DNA from: Amblyornis subalaris
Lineage: Eukaryota; Chordata; Aves; Passeriformes; Ptilonorhynchidae
Length of the DNA: 64,000 nt
Direction: 5' to 3'
Assembly: GCA_018881555.1 (NCBI GenBank)
Contig: JACAXG010000025.1
Location: 3,541,899 to 3,605,898 of the forward strand
Shown here: piece by piece, positions 47,243 through 60,661 of the stretch
Layout of the letters: each line of letters starts with the position of its first letter
Numbering within the stretch: the first letter of the stretch is position 1
Notes under the pieces: generated by a model
What the model was told of the DNA's origin: nothing
Database searches by the model: none
The model's input: only the letters and a program-made list of their open reading frames with translations
Position numbers and translations under genes: made by a program

Positions 47243-47859
47243 GTGAGCAGGGAACAAAAACGGTCCCACACCCCCATTTTTTTCCCCCACACCTTCTGTA
47301 GCACTTTTCTTAAATGACGCAATCAACTTGAGCCACAATAGGAGAGCAGTGGTGTGCAACATGATGAAATACACACAAGATCAAAGCTGAGATGGTTCCG
47401 AGCCAGAGAGTGGGAACATGGGTCTGAACTTTCCCAGAGTCTGAAGGAGCTGGTTCAGCCCATTGTGAAAGTTCTGGGTAGATTCCAGGTGCACATTTTC
47501 CTAAAATGTGGAGATATTTAGATCATTATCTCTCATTTGAGCTTATTACAATGAAACATCTTCTCTATTCACTGCTTTTATAACTGGTTTCATGATTTTA
47601 TTATACTTTTTAAAGAGACTTTTATGGCAGTGTGGTATTTGCTTGAATGTGAACGGGAACATCATGTTTAAAGATTGATGATGCATAACACAAGGTGAAA
47701 GGAGGTTCATAACCTTACATGGGATCTTACTCCTTTCTGGCAGTTCCAAACAACACAGCAGTGTCTGCCCAGCAGATAACATTTCCTCCAGCAGCTGCTA
47801 TGAGAGAGTGAATTCCTAAGGGGCAGTAAGCCAAATCCACCTCTGTGAATAACAACCCC
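47243..47859. other. No gene recognised
   Basis: Mixed-composition DNA; the only frame of note is a 78-codon minus frame (47546-47782) without motif. Confidence 0.57.
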
Positions 47860-48000
47860 TACCCATTTATTAATGCATTATGTAATTAACATTGAGAATA
47901 ACATTATGGGAATTAAACTTTTCTTAATGCTCTCCAGTGGAAGTTCTTCTTTTCATGGATTTATGGCTTTGTCAAATTTTAATTATTTGGTCTGAAACTT
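47860..48000. promoter_or_regulatory. AT-rich stretch dense in homeodomain core motifs, possible conserved element
   Basis: Contains the palindrome TAATGCATTA (47871-47880), GTAATTAAC (47882-47890), GGAATTAAAC, TTCTTAATGC and TTTTAATTATTTGG within about 130 bases. Many vertebrate developmental enhancers look like this, but AT-rich neutral DNA can too. Conservation cannot be judged from one sequence. Confidence 0.2.
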
Positions 48001-51000
48001 TCCACGTTCATGCTCTGCCTCAGGCTGGCATTTTTGGGGGAGGATTTTTTTTTGGTGCGTCTTTTTTTTTTTTGTAATTAATGTTTTAGCAGTCTGGCCA
48101 TTTCTGAAAAAGGAGAATGGAGGAAAATAAATTACTCTTCTAAACCAGACATTTTTTCCCTAACTGTTTTTCTTGAAACAGTCTAAAATCTTAAGGCTTT
48201 CAGGAGGAAACCTGAGAGGGAATGAACTAGGAAAGGAGGTGGTGCTGTTATGTTGGGTTTAAACCTATGGACATGGCAACGTGCATTTGGTCCACACGCC
48301 AAAGCCTCTGCACTTCTGAAAAGTGCCTGTCTGTACTATAAGCTTTTTACATGGCAGGCAGATGACTTGAAATCCTAAACAGAAGGACATAATTGAAAAA
48401 AAAACTGGAAAAAAAAAAGTATAGGTGGTCACAACAGTATTTGTTCTTTGAGCTATAGAAAAGTGTAATGAGCTTCCCCAACCTCACGGAAGGTCATGGT
48501 TGTTAGTCTCAGCTCCTCATTTTTTCAGTTTTCTGTTCAGTCAGCTGAATATCACTGCCTGAGGAGACAGAGAAATACCATTTATACATTTTAAAAATAA
48601 GTTTGTGGAAAGGTTTTCTAAAAGATGTATACAAAGTTAGGATCCCTTTTATGACAATATGCCTTTTAGAAAGATTGCACACTAAATCTAAGTGATTGAT
48701 TGTGTTGAGTGTACTGGCTTAGGCCACGTTTCCTGCCAGAATCGGGAAGAGGAGCCAGGATTTTGAATATCCATATATTTTTTCTGGCTATCAGAGACGT
48801 ATATGTATCACATCTCGCTTTAACCATCTGTTCTCGTACAATAGCAACATACTACCTCTGCCAGTTGCTCCTTCAGTTCCCATAGCAGACAGCAATGTAC
48901 ATCCAGAGGTAGCGGGATTTGGCTGATGCATGAGGTTCATGCCCACGCCCCCATCCCACCTTTTCCCTCACGAATATGCACCTACCCAGAGTAATTAAAG
49001 ACCCAAGTCTTCTGCAGGCTTGGCTCCAGCTTGTTGAGTCTGCCAGGCAGTACAGAAGAGGACTCTCTGAAATGCTCTCACATCCATCCTGGATTACTTA
49101 CTTAGCATGTTATCCATGGGCTCCTCTTTCAGGCTACTGGTTATCCACAGCCACTGTCTGAAAACCATAAGGAAGCCACTCCCAATACAGGCTTGTTCCC
49201 CCTGATGTGTTTTCTTATAGGAAGACAGGAGAGGGAAGGAGATAATCCAGAGCACTTCAAGAGCACTTTTGTTAAGATGCTTATTTTAGAAACATTTCTT
49301 CTCTTGAACATCCCAAATTTTTCAAATCTTTTTCTCTGATAAAGCAAACGTTCAGAGTATCTGAAAATAGCTCTATGCCAAGTTTGAAGGCTGGGACTAG
49401 AAAGGATCATGCTTGATTCTTCGCATCATTTCCTGTTGCATTCCCCCAATCAGTGGAGCTGAAACCTCACAAGAGACCTTGTCTTTCTGCAGATCTTCAG
49501 TGACAAATGACTGAGCAGCTCTGGAGAAATGGTTGAACATTGCTTGTGTTTGCATTCCACACAAACTCCAGGATCTCTCTGTTTCTGNTTCAGTCAAGGC
49601 CTCTTACCAACCAGGATGTTGTAGCCTCTAATCCGTAGATTCTACACTCCAAATTCTGCTGTAAGCAAAACAGGTGCAGCTTGCTTTTTTTTTCTTTTCA
49701 AATTGATTACCTCAATTATTCACTTTATTGTATGAAACCTAAGGAAAAGATGAAGTGCACTAACTCCTGGCCACCTGGCAGTTGCAGCTCAACCATCAGA
49801 AACTACAAATTGATGCTGGTTGCTTTGTAGTGTTCCATGGGAAGATTTATGTCTTTATGTAGCCAGTGCTGATGGAATAAATTTAACTGGGCATGTGAAA
49901 GGAGTAAAGATTTACTCAGCATTCAAAAACCTGGCTTCAATGCCTCATGGAAGAGTGTGGCAAATATTCTGTAGACACGCAAATATATCACACTAACAAA
50001 GAAGGCCTGGGTAACTTGTCATTAAAGCTGCAACATTTCACTCCAGTGCCCTCCTATTCCCAGAAAAGTCCTCTAACCTGCTGGAGAAATAAACCCATTA
50101 CTTTCTCCCAGTGCAGGAAAAAAATGCATATTGGGCTTCACAGTGACCATCAGGTTTTAGAAATGGACCTGAACTAAGACCCAGCCTCTATTCAATCCTT
50201 CTTTCAAGCTGAACCATGTTGCGCTAGCCAAGGAGAACCTGGTTTTGAATCGCTCCACAGTTTGCTTTCTTGGGAGAAAAGTGTTGGGCTGAAATCTAAA
50301 TGGGAAGTTTTTGAGTCCATAGGGCCAGAGACTCTAGAAGAGGAGCATGCAAGCAGTGTTATGGTGTTGGAAAACTCTGCTGTGGCTTTCCATGCAGACT
50401 CTCTGGCAGAGTCACCTGGACCGCACAGTGCTTGCGCCATGCAGGGCTTTTCAGTAAACATATTGGCACACTGGTAGTATTTTAATTTTAATTTTGAGCA
50501 AGGGACTGCCCAAGGAAAGAGACTAGACTTAAACAGATCATCTTTCCTCCAAGCTTGCCGCCAGCAGGAAGAGAAGTTGGTTTTCATTCATGCCCATTTG
50601 GCAAGCCAGCTCTGTGACTTAGCCTAGATTATGTGTGCAGAGCTATGTGCAGGATTTTAGTCATTCTGCTTGCACTGCTTGTACTGCATTGGTCACTTTT
50701 GCCCAGACATTCCCCAAGACATGAAAAGGACACCCATTTTGCAAAACTGTCAACATTCCAAAAAAGTCTCCAGACACATCAGGGAAAGGAGGGATTTAAC
50801 ACCCATGTCTTGCCCAAAAAATATAAAAGAGATGAAAGTATGGCAGGTTTTTTTCTGCATTTTACACTAAGGGTCTATTCAGAAGCCTTGGTCTCATGTA
50901 AGACTTGAACCTGAAATACACTGCCTCATGCAAGAATTTTGCTATTTGAGACTCCTTGTTGCAAATACATTTCTTTGTCAATGATTCATAGCAGGTTGTT

Positions 51001-51968
51001 TCTTGGATGACTTGCATTTCATTTTTTGCTTTCAAATGTACATATTATGTGAGTTCATCTGTGAAGTCATTGAAATAAATAGTCCTTTTCCCTTCTCTGT
51101 TCATGGGCAATTTGTTGCTGGGATTTATATCTGTTCTGATTGGGCAGCTTGGCCACATGATTCATTTTAAATTCACTCCTTGTTAGTGTTCTCTCTAAAT
51201 CACTGGCTCCAGCCTGAAATAGGTTTCATTGTTTCAACAGGTAAAAGAATGCCAAAACTTTTAGGACTGGATAAGCACAGGACTGAACACAAAGTCATTT
51301 CCTGGAACATTTAANGAGGAGCAAACAGAAAATGAGTGAATCAAAGTGAAATTGCTGATTAATACCAAAGTGTATGCATAAAAATACATGTGTGTTACTC
51401 ATCTACAAGAGACAGAGAGACTTCGGATAAATCCAACTTGCTCTCTAAAAAGTGAAAATTAGGAGCACTCTCTTGGAAAATAAACTCACAATCGTCTTGA
51501 TGCATCCAGAGCAATCTGACTCCCACCATATGCTGAGGCTTTGTGGGAAATGCATCGAACTCTCCTTCCTTATGCTACTTAATTTTACAACCTTCCTGCT
51601 CATAAAGCTACTCCTCAGGTACATCAAAAGAATGTAATCCGTGCTTAAGGACCAGGACCTGCCAATGCCCAGATCATCCATTCAGTGTCCTTGCTGAAGA
51701 AATAATAGGGAGAAGGCAACATGAGGCAGACTTTAGTCCCACTGGATAGCAAGGTTTTCATAAACTGTTGAAGACCACAAGAACTTTAGAGATAAAAGCA
51801 GAAGCTACAGCATGGATGAGTTTTAGTACTGAAATGAACTTGTCATTTAGAAGCTTGCCCCATTAATAATAAAAAAGAGAAGTTAACTGGAAGAACAGAT
51901 AGACCTATATACTACCTAGACCCTGTTTTTAAGCCCATTTAAGCAGCAAAAGTGGCAAAAGACATGTA
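48001..51968. other. No gene recognised
   Basis: Holds T runs near 48045 and 48062 and paired A runs near 48397 and 48409. The largest frame is 127 codons (minus, 50204-50587), opposed by a 71-codon plus frame and lacking motifs. A B-box-like GGTTCAAGTCT on the minus strand near 50900-50910 has no A-box partner. Confidence 0.56.
48062..48073. repeat. Poly-T run
   Basis: Twelve T, preceded by a nine-base T run at 48045-48053. Confidence 0.85.
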
Positions 51969-52010
51969 CTGAAAAATATCTGAATAACCTGAAAAATATC
52001 TGAATAACCT
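51969..52010. repeat. Perfect 20-base tandem duplication
   Basis: The unit GAAAAATATCTGAATAACCT occurs at 51971-51990 and 51991-52010 without any mismatch, with two further matching bases before it. Perfect identity suggests a recent slippage event or an assembly artefact. Confidence 0.95.
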
Positions 52011-55000
52011 GGTAATTTCTTATGACAACTCCTATGGAATCTGAAGAGGAAGAGGGTAGCCAGGTTTCCTAACTCCTAGACTGCTCAGTGAGTTTGGAAG
52101 TTTTGATCAAAATGGGCATTTCTCAGCCTTCTCCTGTCAGTCATCTCACAAGTCAAGAAATGGCATCACTGGAGAGTGACATTAAAGCTAAAGGGACAGG
52201 GGGAGGAAGAAGTGAGGGATAGGACATGACATAAACAAGGAGAAAGCTGTCCTGTCTTTTACACTTTAGAATCTGCATTTGACAGAATATGTATGTCTTG
52301 TCTGAGGACTGTAACATATCTATTGCTTGGCAGTGGAAATAGCCAAAGTACTTGAATGGAAAAGCCATTCTCAAGGAAGAGGTCCTGTGATCACAATGTC
52401 TTCTCCTTCCCCCTATTCTACAACAATTCAAATGGAAATTTTCATCAAATATGGAGATGTCACCCTCCAGTGAAAAAATTTCTTCAGTTGTAAGGTGACT
52501 ACATGTATTATAGGAGGTAAGAGACTAATAAAGGCTTGCTTTTTGGCCAGCAGATGCTCTCAGGCTCTATTCTGAGGTGAAGAAATATACAAGGTGATGC
52601 AAAAGTCAGGAGATCGGGGCATAGTCTTGTTTACACAAGAAGAAAATACTAAATGTGATGATGAACTGAAGTGTCCATCACAGAACCTTTCTCAGAAAGT
52701 CATCTTATTGACTGTAAGAAGTCCTCAGTGAACCTCCAGAACTGCAGTTACTGTGGGTATTTGAGTGGGTATTTGAATGGAACATTTACATGGAGGCATA
52801 ATCTCCTCTTGTGTCAAAATATAGTTAGTCATCTCAGCACAAATTGAAGGAATGCATAACATATATGTCAAAGGGCACGTTTTGATGTTTGTCCCAAGAA
52901 TAAGCCTCACAAAACTACCAAGTGTCACTTTTCCTGTAATTTGCTTTGTTTTAATATTATTCCGTTTTCCCTTGAGCCATCCTTGAGCTGACATTAACGG
53001 GATGCACTCCATTAACCTCCATGAAGCCAAGGTCTTCAAAGCTCTTAATCTGACAGTGTTTTACTTTACTCTGGGGTGTAAATCAGCTTTAATGCCAGGA
53101 CTGGAGGCACTGTAATCTAAGCCTGGAAAAGTTAAAAGGGTGTTGCAATGCATGTAAAATCTATATGAAACAGAAGGATGCCTTTTTCCCCTGAAGGAAA
53201 GAAAATGCTTTATTGGTTAAGTACTCTGATGTTCCCTTGGAAAGGCTGGTGGTTGTTTTTCCTTTTCTTAAAAAGGGGAAAAACAAGTACAAATTACTTC
53301 TGCTAGGAAATACCAGCCAATAATTGGTAGATGTAATTCTGCAAAGTGTTAGTGGTGAAATCTTTCTGCAAGAAGCATCGGGCCAGTTTTGAGGCCGGTT
53401 CCTTCCNGGTAACCCAACCAAATCCCACAGCACAATGCTGCAAACCATTCAGCCTGTCTCCTGACTCCTGCCTCAGAGGCTGGCTTTCAGAGGAAAGTCT
53501 TTTACTTCTCTCACCCACCTCAGAAACTCAGCTCCTGCCATTAAATAGCCAAAATGGTTTTGAGATATTCCGCTAAGGCCCAAAGCCACCGACCTCAGTG
53601 CTACCAAATTTCAGGCAAGATGTCCCTTCTGGTTTCACTTCTCTCAAGCAGCCTGAGCTCAGGGGCTGTAATTGTGGGTTACAGGCAGAGAAACAGTAAG
53701 CACAAGAGCAGATCCTTGCAGAAGGGAGGCTTTGAATGAGATAGGAAGGGAAATGTCTGGATTCAACTTGATTTTAATTTTTATAGCTGGCACCAAAGGA
53801 TATTTGGATTCTTTTATTCAGTTATAAAGACTTCGTTTGTCCACCGACTGGGGGTGGAGGAAGAGAGATAATGAGTGACTTGGAACATCAGCCCTAGAAG
53901 TTGGAAAGAAATGGTGTCCAGCCCCATTTTAGAATGGCTGTTCTAAAGAAATGCTGCAAAGGATTAGCTTTGATATTTTAGACTTCCAGAGAGGAAACCA
54001 AATTAGCATCAGAAAGGAAGATGTGTGGGTTGCCTCAAGTACAACTGATGGGTTTAATGTTAACATTATGAGAGTCATGCCAGAAATTTTCACTGCCACA
54101 GAAATCCAACAGCGGTAATAGGTAAGGTGCCCAGGAAAATGGCACTGAAAATATGAACTGGAGTCCAGATGGCTCTCCCAAAAGAGAGACTGGGAAATCT
54201 TCCTGGCAAAAAACAATCCCTGCCTCTTTACAGACAGGGCTACAGTTGAAATTAATGCAATTAGCTGGATGACCTAGAAAAAAGCAGAGAGAGTCTCTCT
54301 TTTCAGAGAGTTTCTTGTGGTTGGACCAAAGTCCCGTTCAGGAGAAGCATCCAGCAAGAATTTCACAGCTTACTGAAAAGTGGTTCAATGCAATGTGGCT
54401 GAATTGAATGCAGTGTTTCACATTAGTCCTGTGCTCAATGTGAGCCAATCACTTTCCAACCAGTGACTCCAGGGAGTCCCTAACATAACGAGGTAGTGAA
54501 TCTTGACTGGGATTCAAAGAGATGGGTAACCACACAACACAAATTAACATTCAAAATGCTGAATTTCTTAAAATCTGTGTCATGAATGTTAATGCCATAA
54601 TATGAGAGAATCACTTTCCACTACCTGTGGTAACAGACACAGACAGGACCCACAGTTCAGCTAGATGTTTCCAATTATGACAGCACCCACAGGGTTAAGA
54701 TGCCAGTCGTCCCAGAGTTGTTTGTAGCCCTGATTCATTTTCCTCTTTTAAAAACTGTTCCTTCTCTTTCACAGTCTGGCATAAAAAGCCCAGCATCTAG
54801 ACCTGAATCTCTGCTGTCCAGAAAAAAAACTTAGTTCCTTGCCCTTGTTTCTCTTCATGGTCTCATCAACTCAAACCATTTCCCCCAGCCAGGAAGGCAC
54901 ACACCAGTGAGACATAAGGGAGCCTACTGTAACAAGACCCCATGAATCTCCTATCCCTGAAGAGCTTTAAAGCCATTTTCCCTCCTCCAGGGACTCAAAT

Positions 55001-57257
55001 GCAGCATCTCCAAAAAGCACTTAGCCTCTGCCAGCCTAGGTCCTGGGAACTTGAGTTTATTCACAAACTCACATGTTCCAGTTGACAGCATTAAGCAGTT
55101 GCTGCCAAGCTGGCAGACCAGTGAGTGAATGTTTTTTATTAATAATAAATAACATCTTTTAAGCAAAACTCAGTGAACTATATCTTCACCTTTGAAATAG
55201 GATAGATGGCAAACCTCTGGGTTGGAATTCACCCTTACCTGTTGGACCTTCCAAAACTGACAGAAATCACCCCTCTGCTTTAATGTCTTTGATGTTTTTT
55301 GATTTTTGTCTCCTAACTGGTATGGAAGAGAAAACTTTTTTTTGTTTTTATATAAACTCTAGAGAACTGGTTTTGAGTACAATAATACAGACAGGTTTCT
55401 AAGATACGTGCTTCAAATACACGTTAATGTTCATATTTGAACGCCTACAAAAGTTGGCCTGATCTATAAAGATACAACATGTACTGATACATGTGCCAGT
55501 TGTGTTTGATACAAATCTAGAAATCAAGCTTCAAGCATTTTGTTTTGAATCTCTGGGCCAAAATGTAAAGACCTAATACCTAGGTGCAAATGAAGCCTGT
55601 TTCCATTCAAGTCCTTTTTTAGTAGTTTTTTTAATTAAGCCATTAAGAGTATTCTTAGACAATAAAAAAGATTAATTTACCTAAATAGGAATTTACAGTG
55701 GTAATTTAAGAATCTGAACCAAATTTCACCACAAGAACAGGAGAAAGAATGTGTCTTACTTAATGAAGGATTTTGGTTAGCCTTACACTGAAAATTTGAA
55801 TTACAAGGTCAGCATTATTCCTAAAAAATAAATCCTTGACAATTGTTTGTTTTTAATAATGTTTGAAAAATATTTTAAGGGTAGTTTCTGGTAATTCAAA
55901 ACGTTTTACTTAAAGAGCATCTAATTTTATTTTTTTTTTAATTTGGAACCAAGCAGGTACCTGCTGAGAAAGGATGTCTGTCCCCTCTGCATCCAAAGGA
56001 CCTGTTTTTTTTCTTCCTGTGAGATTCTAGCCCAGGCTTTCCTGAAACAGAGAGGGTTAATATGCAAGAAAAAGGGGTTCCTGACAATGAAGTGAGGAAA
56101 CAAAAACCTTTTTTAAAAAGTTCCTACAACCTTGTCTTGTTGACTGTAATGTGTAATAGTTTTTAAAGGGCCTTTAAAGGAAGTCATTCAACCAGCTTTG
56201 CTGTGTCACTTTCCACTTCATGAGTTTTTCAGAAAAGTATGAGAACAGCTCAGTAAAACACAGGAGTGAGCATTGAAGGCTTTATAATGAATCACAAGAA
56301 GGAAACCTCTTTGCCATCCAGTTCTGAACTCAGAATTTAGCGAATCTCACCCTGTTTGAAAGTTTCCAGATGAGGTGTGGCCATAGCCAAATCTCACCTG
56401 CACAGCCCTTTTGGACCAGCACAAAAACTAAGCAACTTTTGCGCATCCAGCTGGCTGGCAAACCTCCCAGGAGTTTGGGAATAAGTATCAGAAATGAGAA
56501 AACAGATCCTTGTATATTAAAGTGTTATTCTGAAGTGATCTGGTAAAACTGTGGTGGAGCTGAGGACTGACGTAGGATTTCTGGAATCTTAGGGCTGAAC
56601 TTAAAGGACAGAGTCTTTGGTGCTGGAGAAGATGTGCTTGAACTGATGTTGTCAAGATCAAATACATGTTCTGCAGTTTAAATTCCAGTCAAAGGTTACT
56701 GAGTGTATTACTTGTGGGTGTATGTAACTGTATGGATTTAATGCATATACATAAATATGATGGATTTCTAATTACTAACTTCCTACTTCTTCAAGCAGTC
56801 TGGCAGCATTCACTGTGAAGAGAAGGGACAGAATTTGAAGTCCAGTTAGGTTTTCTTCAGTTAATTTGACTGTGTAAGGTTTTCTATCTACAGAGCTGGG
56901 ATAACACCTAGAANTTGCCCAAACACTGCTGAATCAAATACAGAGGCCTTCCTAAAAAGGAACAATAATGCCAACATAAAACTCAGCTGATGGTTTCTTA
57001 TTAATGTGTATCATGAACATTATCACAGAATTGAAAATTCTTCCCTCCACTGTTTGTTGCTGCTTGAGGAGTGAGGGTTGAGAGGCAGAGCCATTATATT
57101 TGTGTCAAATAGAGCCTTTTGAAGGCATTGTGGGACTGACTGGTTTCTCTTTGGTTCTTTCCATTCCTCTTCACCATCCATACTTCCGTTTATTCATTCA
57201 TCCATATTCAGTCCCTTCCTCAATACCTAAGACTCTATTTATCCATCAGTGAATATA
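52011..57257. other. No gene recognised; AT-rich
   Basis: The AT content is highest at 55260-55960, with TTTTTTTAATTAAGCC and AATAAAAAAGATTAATTTACC. Frames reach only 104 codons (minus, 52725-53039), and few exceed 70 across the last 3 kb. No interspersed repeat is recognised apart from the small tandem duplication at 52753. Confidence 0.58.
52753..52776. repeat. Perfect 12-base tandem duplication
   Basis: GTGGGTATTTGA twice in succession. Confidence 0.93.
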
Positions 57258-57640
57258 GAGCCACAGAATATGCTGAGTTGGAAGGAATCCATCAGGATCA
57301 AGTCCAACTCCTGGTCCTTTGCAGGACACCCCAAGAGTCACACCATGCACCTGAGAGTGTTGTCCAAACATTTCTTGAACTCAGGCTTGATGATGTGACC
57401 ACTGCCCTGGAGAGCCTTTTCCAGTGTCCAACCACCCTCTGGGTGAAAAACCTTTTCCTGACACAGCTTGACAGCTTCATGCTGTTTCCTCGGGTCCTGT
57501 CACTGGTCATGAGAGTGAAGAGATCAGTACCTTCTCCTTCTCTTTCCCTTGTGAGGGTGTTGAAGCTTAATGTCTTTTTCATATTGTGGTGCCCTAAACT
57601 GCACACAGTACTCAAGGTGTCCTGTACCGGCCCCACTACT
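57258..57640 (-). mobile_element. CR1 LINE 3' fragment, CR1-J-like, 5'-truncated with internal deletions
   Basis: The plus strand reads as the reverse complement of an avian CR1 3' end. It opens with CACAGAAT, the complement of the family's short 3' terminal repeat unit, then follows the phrases GAGTTGGAAGGAATCC, GTCCAACTCCTGG, CACCCCAAGAGTCACACCATG, CAACCACCCTCTGGGTGAA, CCTCGGGTCCTGTCACTGGTCA and CTGCACACAGTACTCAAGGTG in family order. The element therefore lies on the minus strand and is heavily 5'-truncated, as most CR1 copies are. Compared with the remembered family layout, about 20 bases are missing near 57460 and roughly 130-150 near 57565, where GTGAGGGTGTTGAAG jumps to TTAATGTCTTTTTC. 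Open frames of 126 and 128 codons across it on the two strands are accidental: this part of CR1 is the very end of ORF2 plus 3' UTR. The far boundary near 57640 is approximate. I am confident of the family and less so of the exact subfamily. Confidence 0.93.
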
Positions 57641-60600
57641 GTAACCAGAAAAAGATAAGATCCCAGGCACCCTGTGAAATTCATTATAATAGTCCTTGGA
57701 GAGAGAGGGTGAACTCATCAATGTCCTTGCTGATAAGCAGAGAAGCTGTAAGTCTCTTGCCAGAGAGGAGCTGGAGAACTAGACAACTTTCAACTGTGTC
57801 AGGTCAGGCAGCTCAAGTCTGAATATCTTCAGATATGCCTTGGCTTTACAAGTAAATACCATGTAGTCTCTGCAGCTTCTGAGGATTGTTCAATTCAGAT
57901 TCTAACCTTAGACTATGTTCTTTTAGGTCCTGATCCAAAATAACTCTGCTGATTTCAGTAAACTGACTCTGGATTTGTGCCACTCAGTGCAAAACTGGAA
58001 TTTGTCCTCTTAGATACTAGCTGTCCCAGGAGAGTTTATGAGTGGTGCTCATTCAAGTCACTAAGAATAAAACACAGCAAGCTGGGGGGGCAGTGACCTT
58101 CTTACTGCCACCCTTGTGTCACCCAAAGCAAGTGAGGTCCTGCAAAGTCAGCCATCTAAAGCACAGAGCTGGCTATAAACAATCCAAAGGGCCCTGTTTT
58201 CCCAATGCGAGGGAAAGAACTCTGTGGACAGCTCTGAGATGTATGGATTGTGTTTAGTCTACATGCTTAAAAATAATAATAATAAAAACATTGTTCAGGC
58301 CAGAAGGAATTTACAGGCTTAAAACATCATGGAAAGAAACTACCTTAGTCTGCAGAGTAAAAATATTCCAAAGAAATTCAAATAAGCTGCTCCTCATCCT
58401 ATTAATTCATCAGACTTGGTCGTGCACTGTTGGTCTAACACAGCAGCCTTTCCTAGGCAATAATCTTCCTCTTCATGGTTAGTCATGAGCTGTGAGAGAT
58501 TCCTCCCAGCCTGTGTGAACTTGATTGGCATGGGACATAAGCCAAACAGCCGACTTTTCCTCGTGAGATTCCAGTTCTCAGATACCAAAGACCCTCTTCC
58601 AGCAGCATTAGGCGTAGGGCACTGCACTGTTATTTATATGAGGCTCAGATCCTCAGTTCCCCTTTCATGGGGAAGGGGATATGTCTGAAATCACACCCTT
58701 AGGAGGATCACATCGCTCTAGAGCTAGGAATGTTGGCCTCAAGAAAATTAGGCCAGACACATTTCAATGGCAAATCTTATTTTTCACAGTCCAAGCAGAC
58801 AGACATGTTTACCTCAATTCCCAGGATAAGCAAAAGTTAGAACACTGAGGCACTCACCATCATTCAGCTTAGAGGCTTAAACTCTTTGCTGGGAGCTAAT
58901 TTGGGAACATTAAGCAGCATATCAAGGCCTTCTCAGCACCACCATGTGCAGCTGCAAAAAGCCATTCGGAATCACAGCTGGACGCCTTTTGCCTTATCTT
59001 AACAGCTGCCATAAATATTCCCATCTGACTTCCTTCACGTTAGGACAGGAGGCTGAAGATTTAACAACATTGATGGCAAGATCTGGACTGGAATAATGGA
59101 TAATCTTTATAGGAATGGTCATTTGATTCTCTAGTATTTATCTATTGAATCTTGGGTTTGTTTGAAAAACGAAATTCCTGGATGAAAACTTCTATTTGTG
59201 ATTCCAAATAATCTTACCATTCCATAGCATCTGTTACAATTGTTACTAGACAGACAGCATTAAGTTCTGGACATGTCTTTGAATCCTTTGGGTGAAAGGA
59301 CCTAATTATTTATTCTGGAAAGAAAAATACACTGACTCCTCTAAATTCACTTTATGGATGATCTCATCGCTCGCACATTGTCAAGAGCCACCACTGGGCA
59401 CATCCTCTAAGGCTGGGCTGCTCAGTGCCAAAGGGTTTCCTGCTGCTCTGTCCTAAGTAGACCTCCAGACTACCCAGAGGCAGAAGAGAGAAACAGTGCT
59501 CCTCTAGGGAACAGGTCCACCTCCTTCATTAGTCACTGATGTTCTGTCTGAAGATCAGAGGGCCTTGCAGTCAGCTGAGAAGAGAGTAATGCGAGCAAAT
59601 AAATTATGACCTTCACCAGCAACGCAGTGGGTAGGGAAGCAAGGTAAGACCCTGTGTTTCCCCTTCACTCTCAGCTCTATTGATTACTCAACACTTACTG
59701 TTCCAGAACCACAGCTATGACCAGTGAACAGGGCAGGGATTGTTTTCATTTTATCATGTTGAGTATTTCACTCAGGCACCAGCTGAGCTCTTTAGATCTG
59801 CTGCACAAGTCTGGGCTAAGCAAGGCATGGATCATACACATAAGTACCAGACTCATTTGTGTTTTCTATGAAAATATGCATCTGGTTTTAACTTCTTCTG
59901 GGATAAGAGGCCAGAACACTACATCTGATGATTGATAGCCTCATAGAACATGCAACCAGAGCACACATTTCCCTGAGTGACCCCTGATTTGCTTTGTGCC
60001 CACCAAAAAGCCCAACACTTCTATGAGGGTCAAAGATCCATGATGCATGGAGTCCTGGAGCTTTCAACCAGCAGTGTGATGTGTGGGGAGGCACTGGAAA
60101 TTTGGTCATCTGGAAAAATCTGTGTTCGCTATAACATTGAAGACAGAAAATTCTTCAATTTTACTCTTAATCATTCATCTGAATGTGTCTAATTGCCTAT
60201 GCTGGGGTAAAAGCAATTCCAACCACAAACAAAGCCAGTCTTCTCCCAGAAAACCTATCTCATCTTGTCCCAGAGTTGCTCCTCTGGAACTGAAACCCAA
60301 GATAATTTCCAAGGAAGGTGTGGACGTGGTTGTAGATGTCTGAGTGTGAAGGGAGGTAGCCACAACTCAGAGCTGTAATCTCAGCAACTAAGATACTGGT
60401 TTTTTGTTTACCATGGGTCCTTGAATATACATATCAGAACCAGCTCAAGCATCTTAACTTCAGTACACAGAGCTGCCAGGAGACTTGCTGTGACTAAATG
60501 CAGAAGATTGTGCTCTAACGACTTCTTCTGACCCCGAAATGATGGCAGAAGATTACTTTGGCTTCTTTATTTGTCCCAGCCTTGATGCTGTAGAGCACAT

Positions 60601-60661
60601 AAGATAATGCTTTGCTACAGATTATAGTTTCAGACTATTTGATAAACAGGAGTCTATTTTT
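57641..60661. other. No gene recognised
   Basis: Mixed-composition DNA between two CR1 fragments. Frames are at most 77 codons. A short AATAATAATAATAAAAAC run lies at 58270-58288. No N occurs here. Confidence 0.58.

Noticed and set aside
50895..50925. Minus-strand B-box-like GGTTCAAGTCT, possible tRNA or SINE
   Set aside because: No A-box at suitable distance and no cloverleaf could be drawn.
57278..57684. 126- and 128-codon frames on opposite strands
   Set aside because: Both lie within the CR1 3' fragment and its edge, whose remaining sequence is non-functional and carries deletions.
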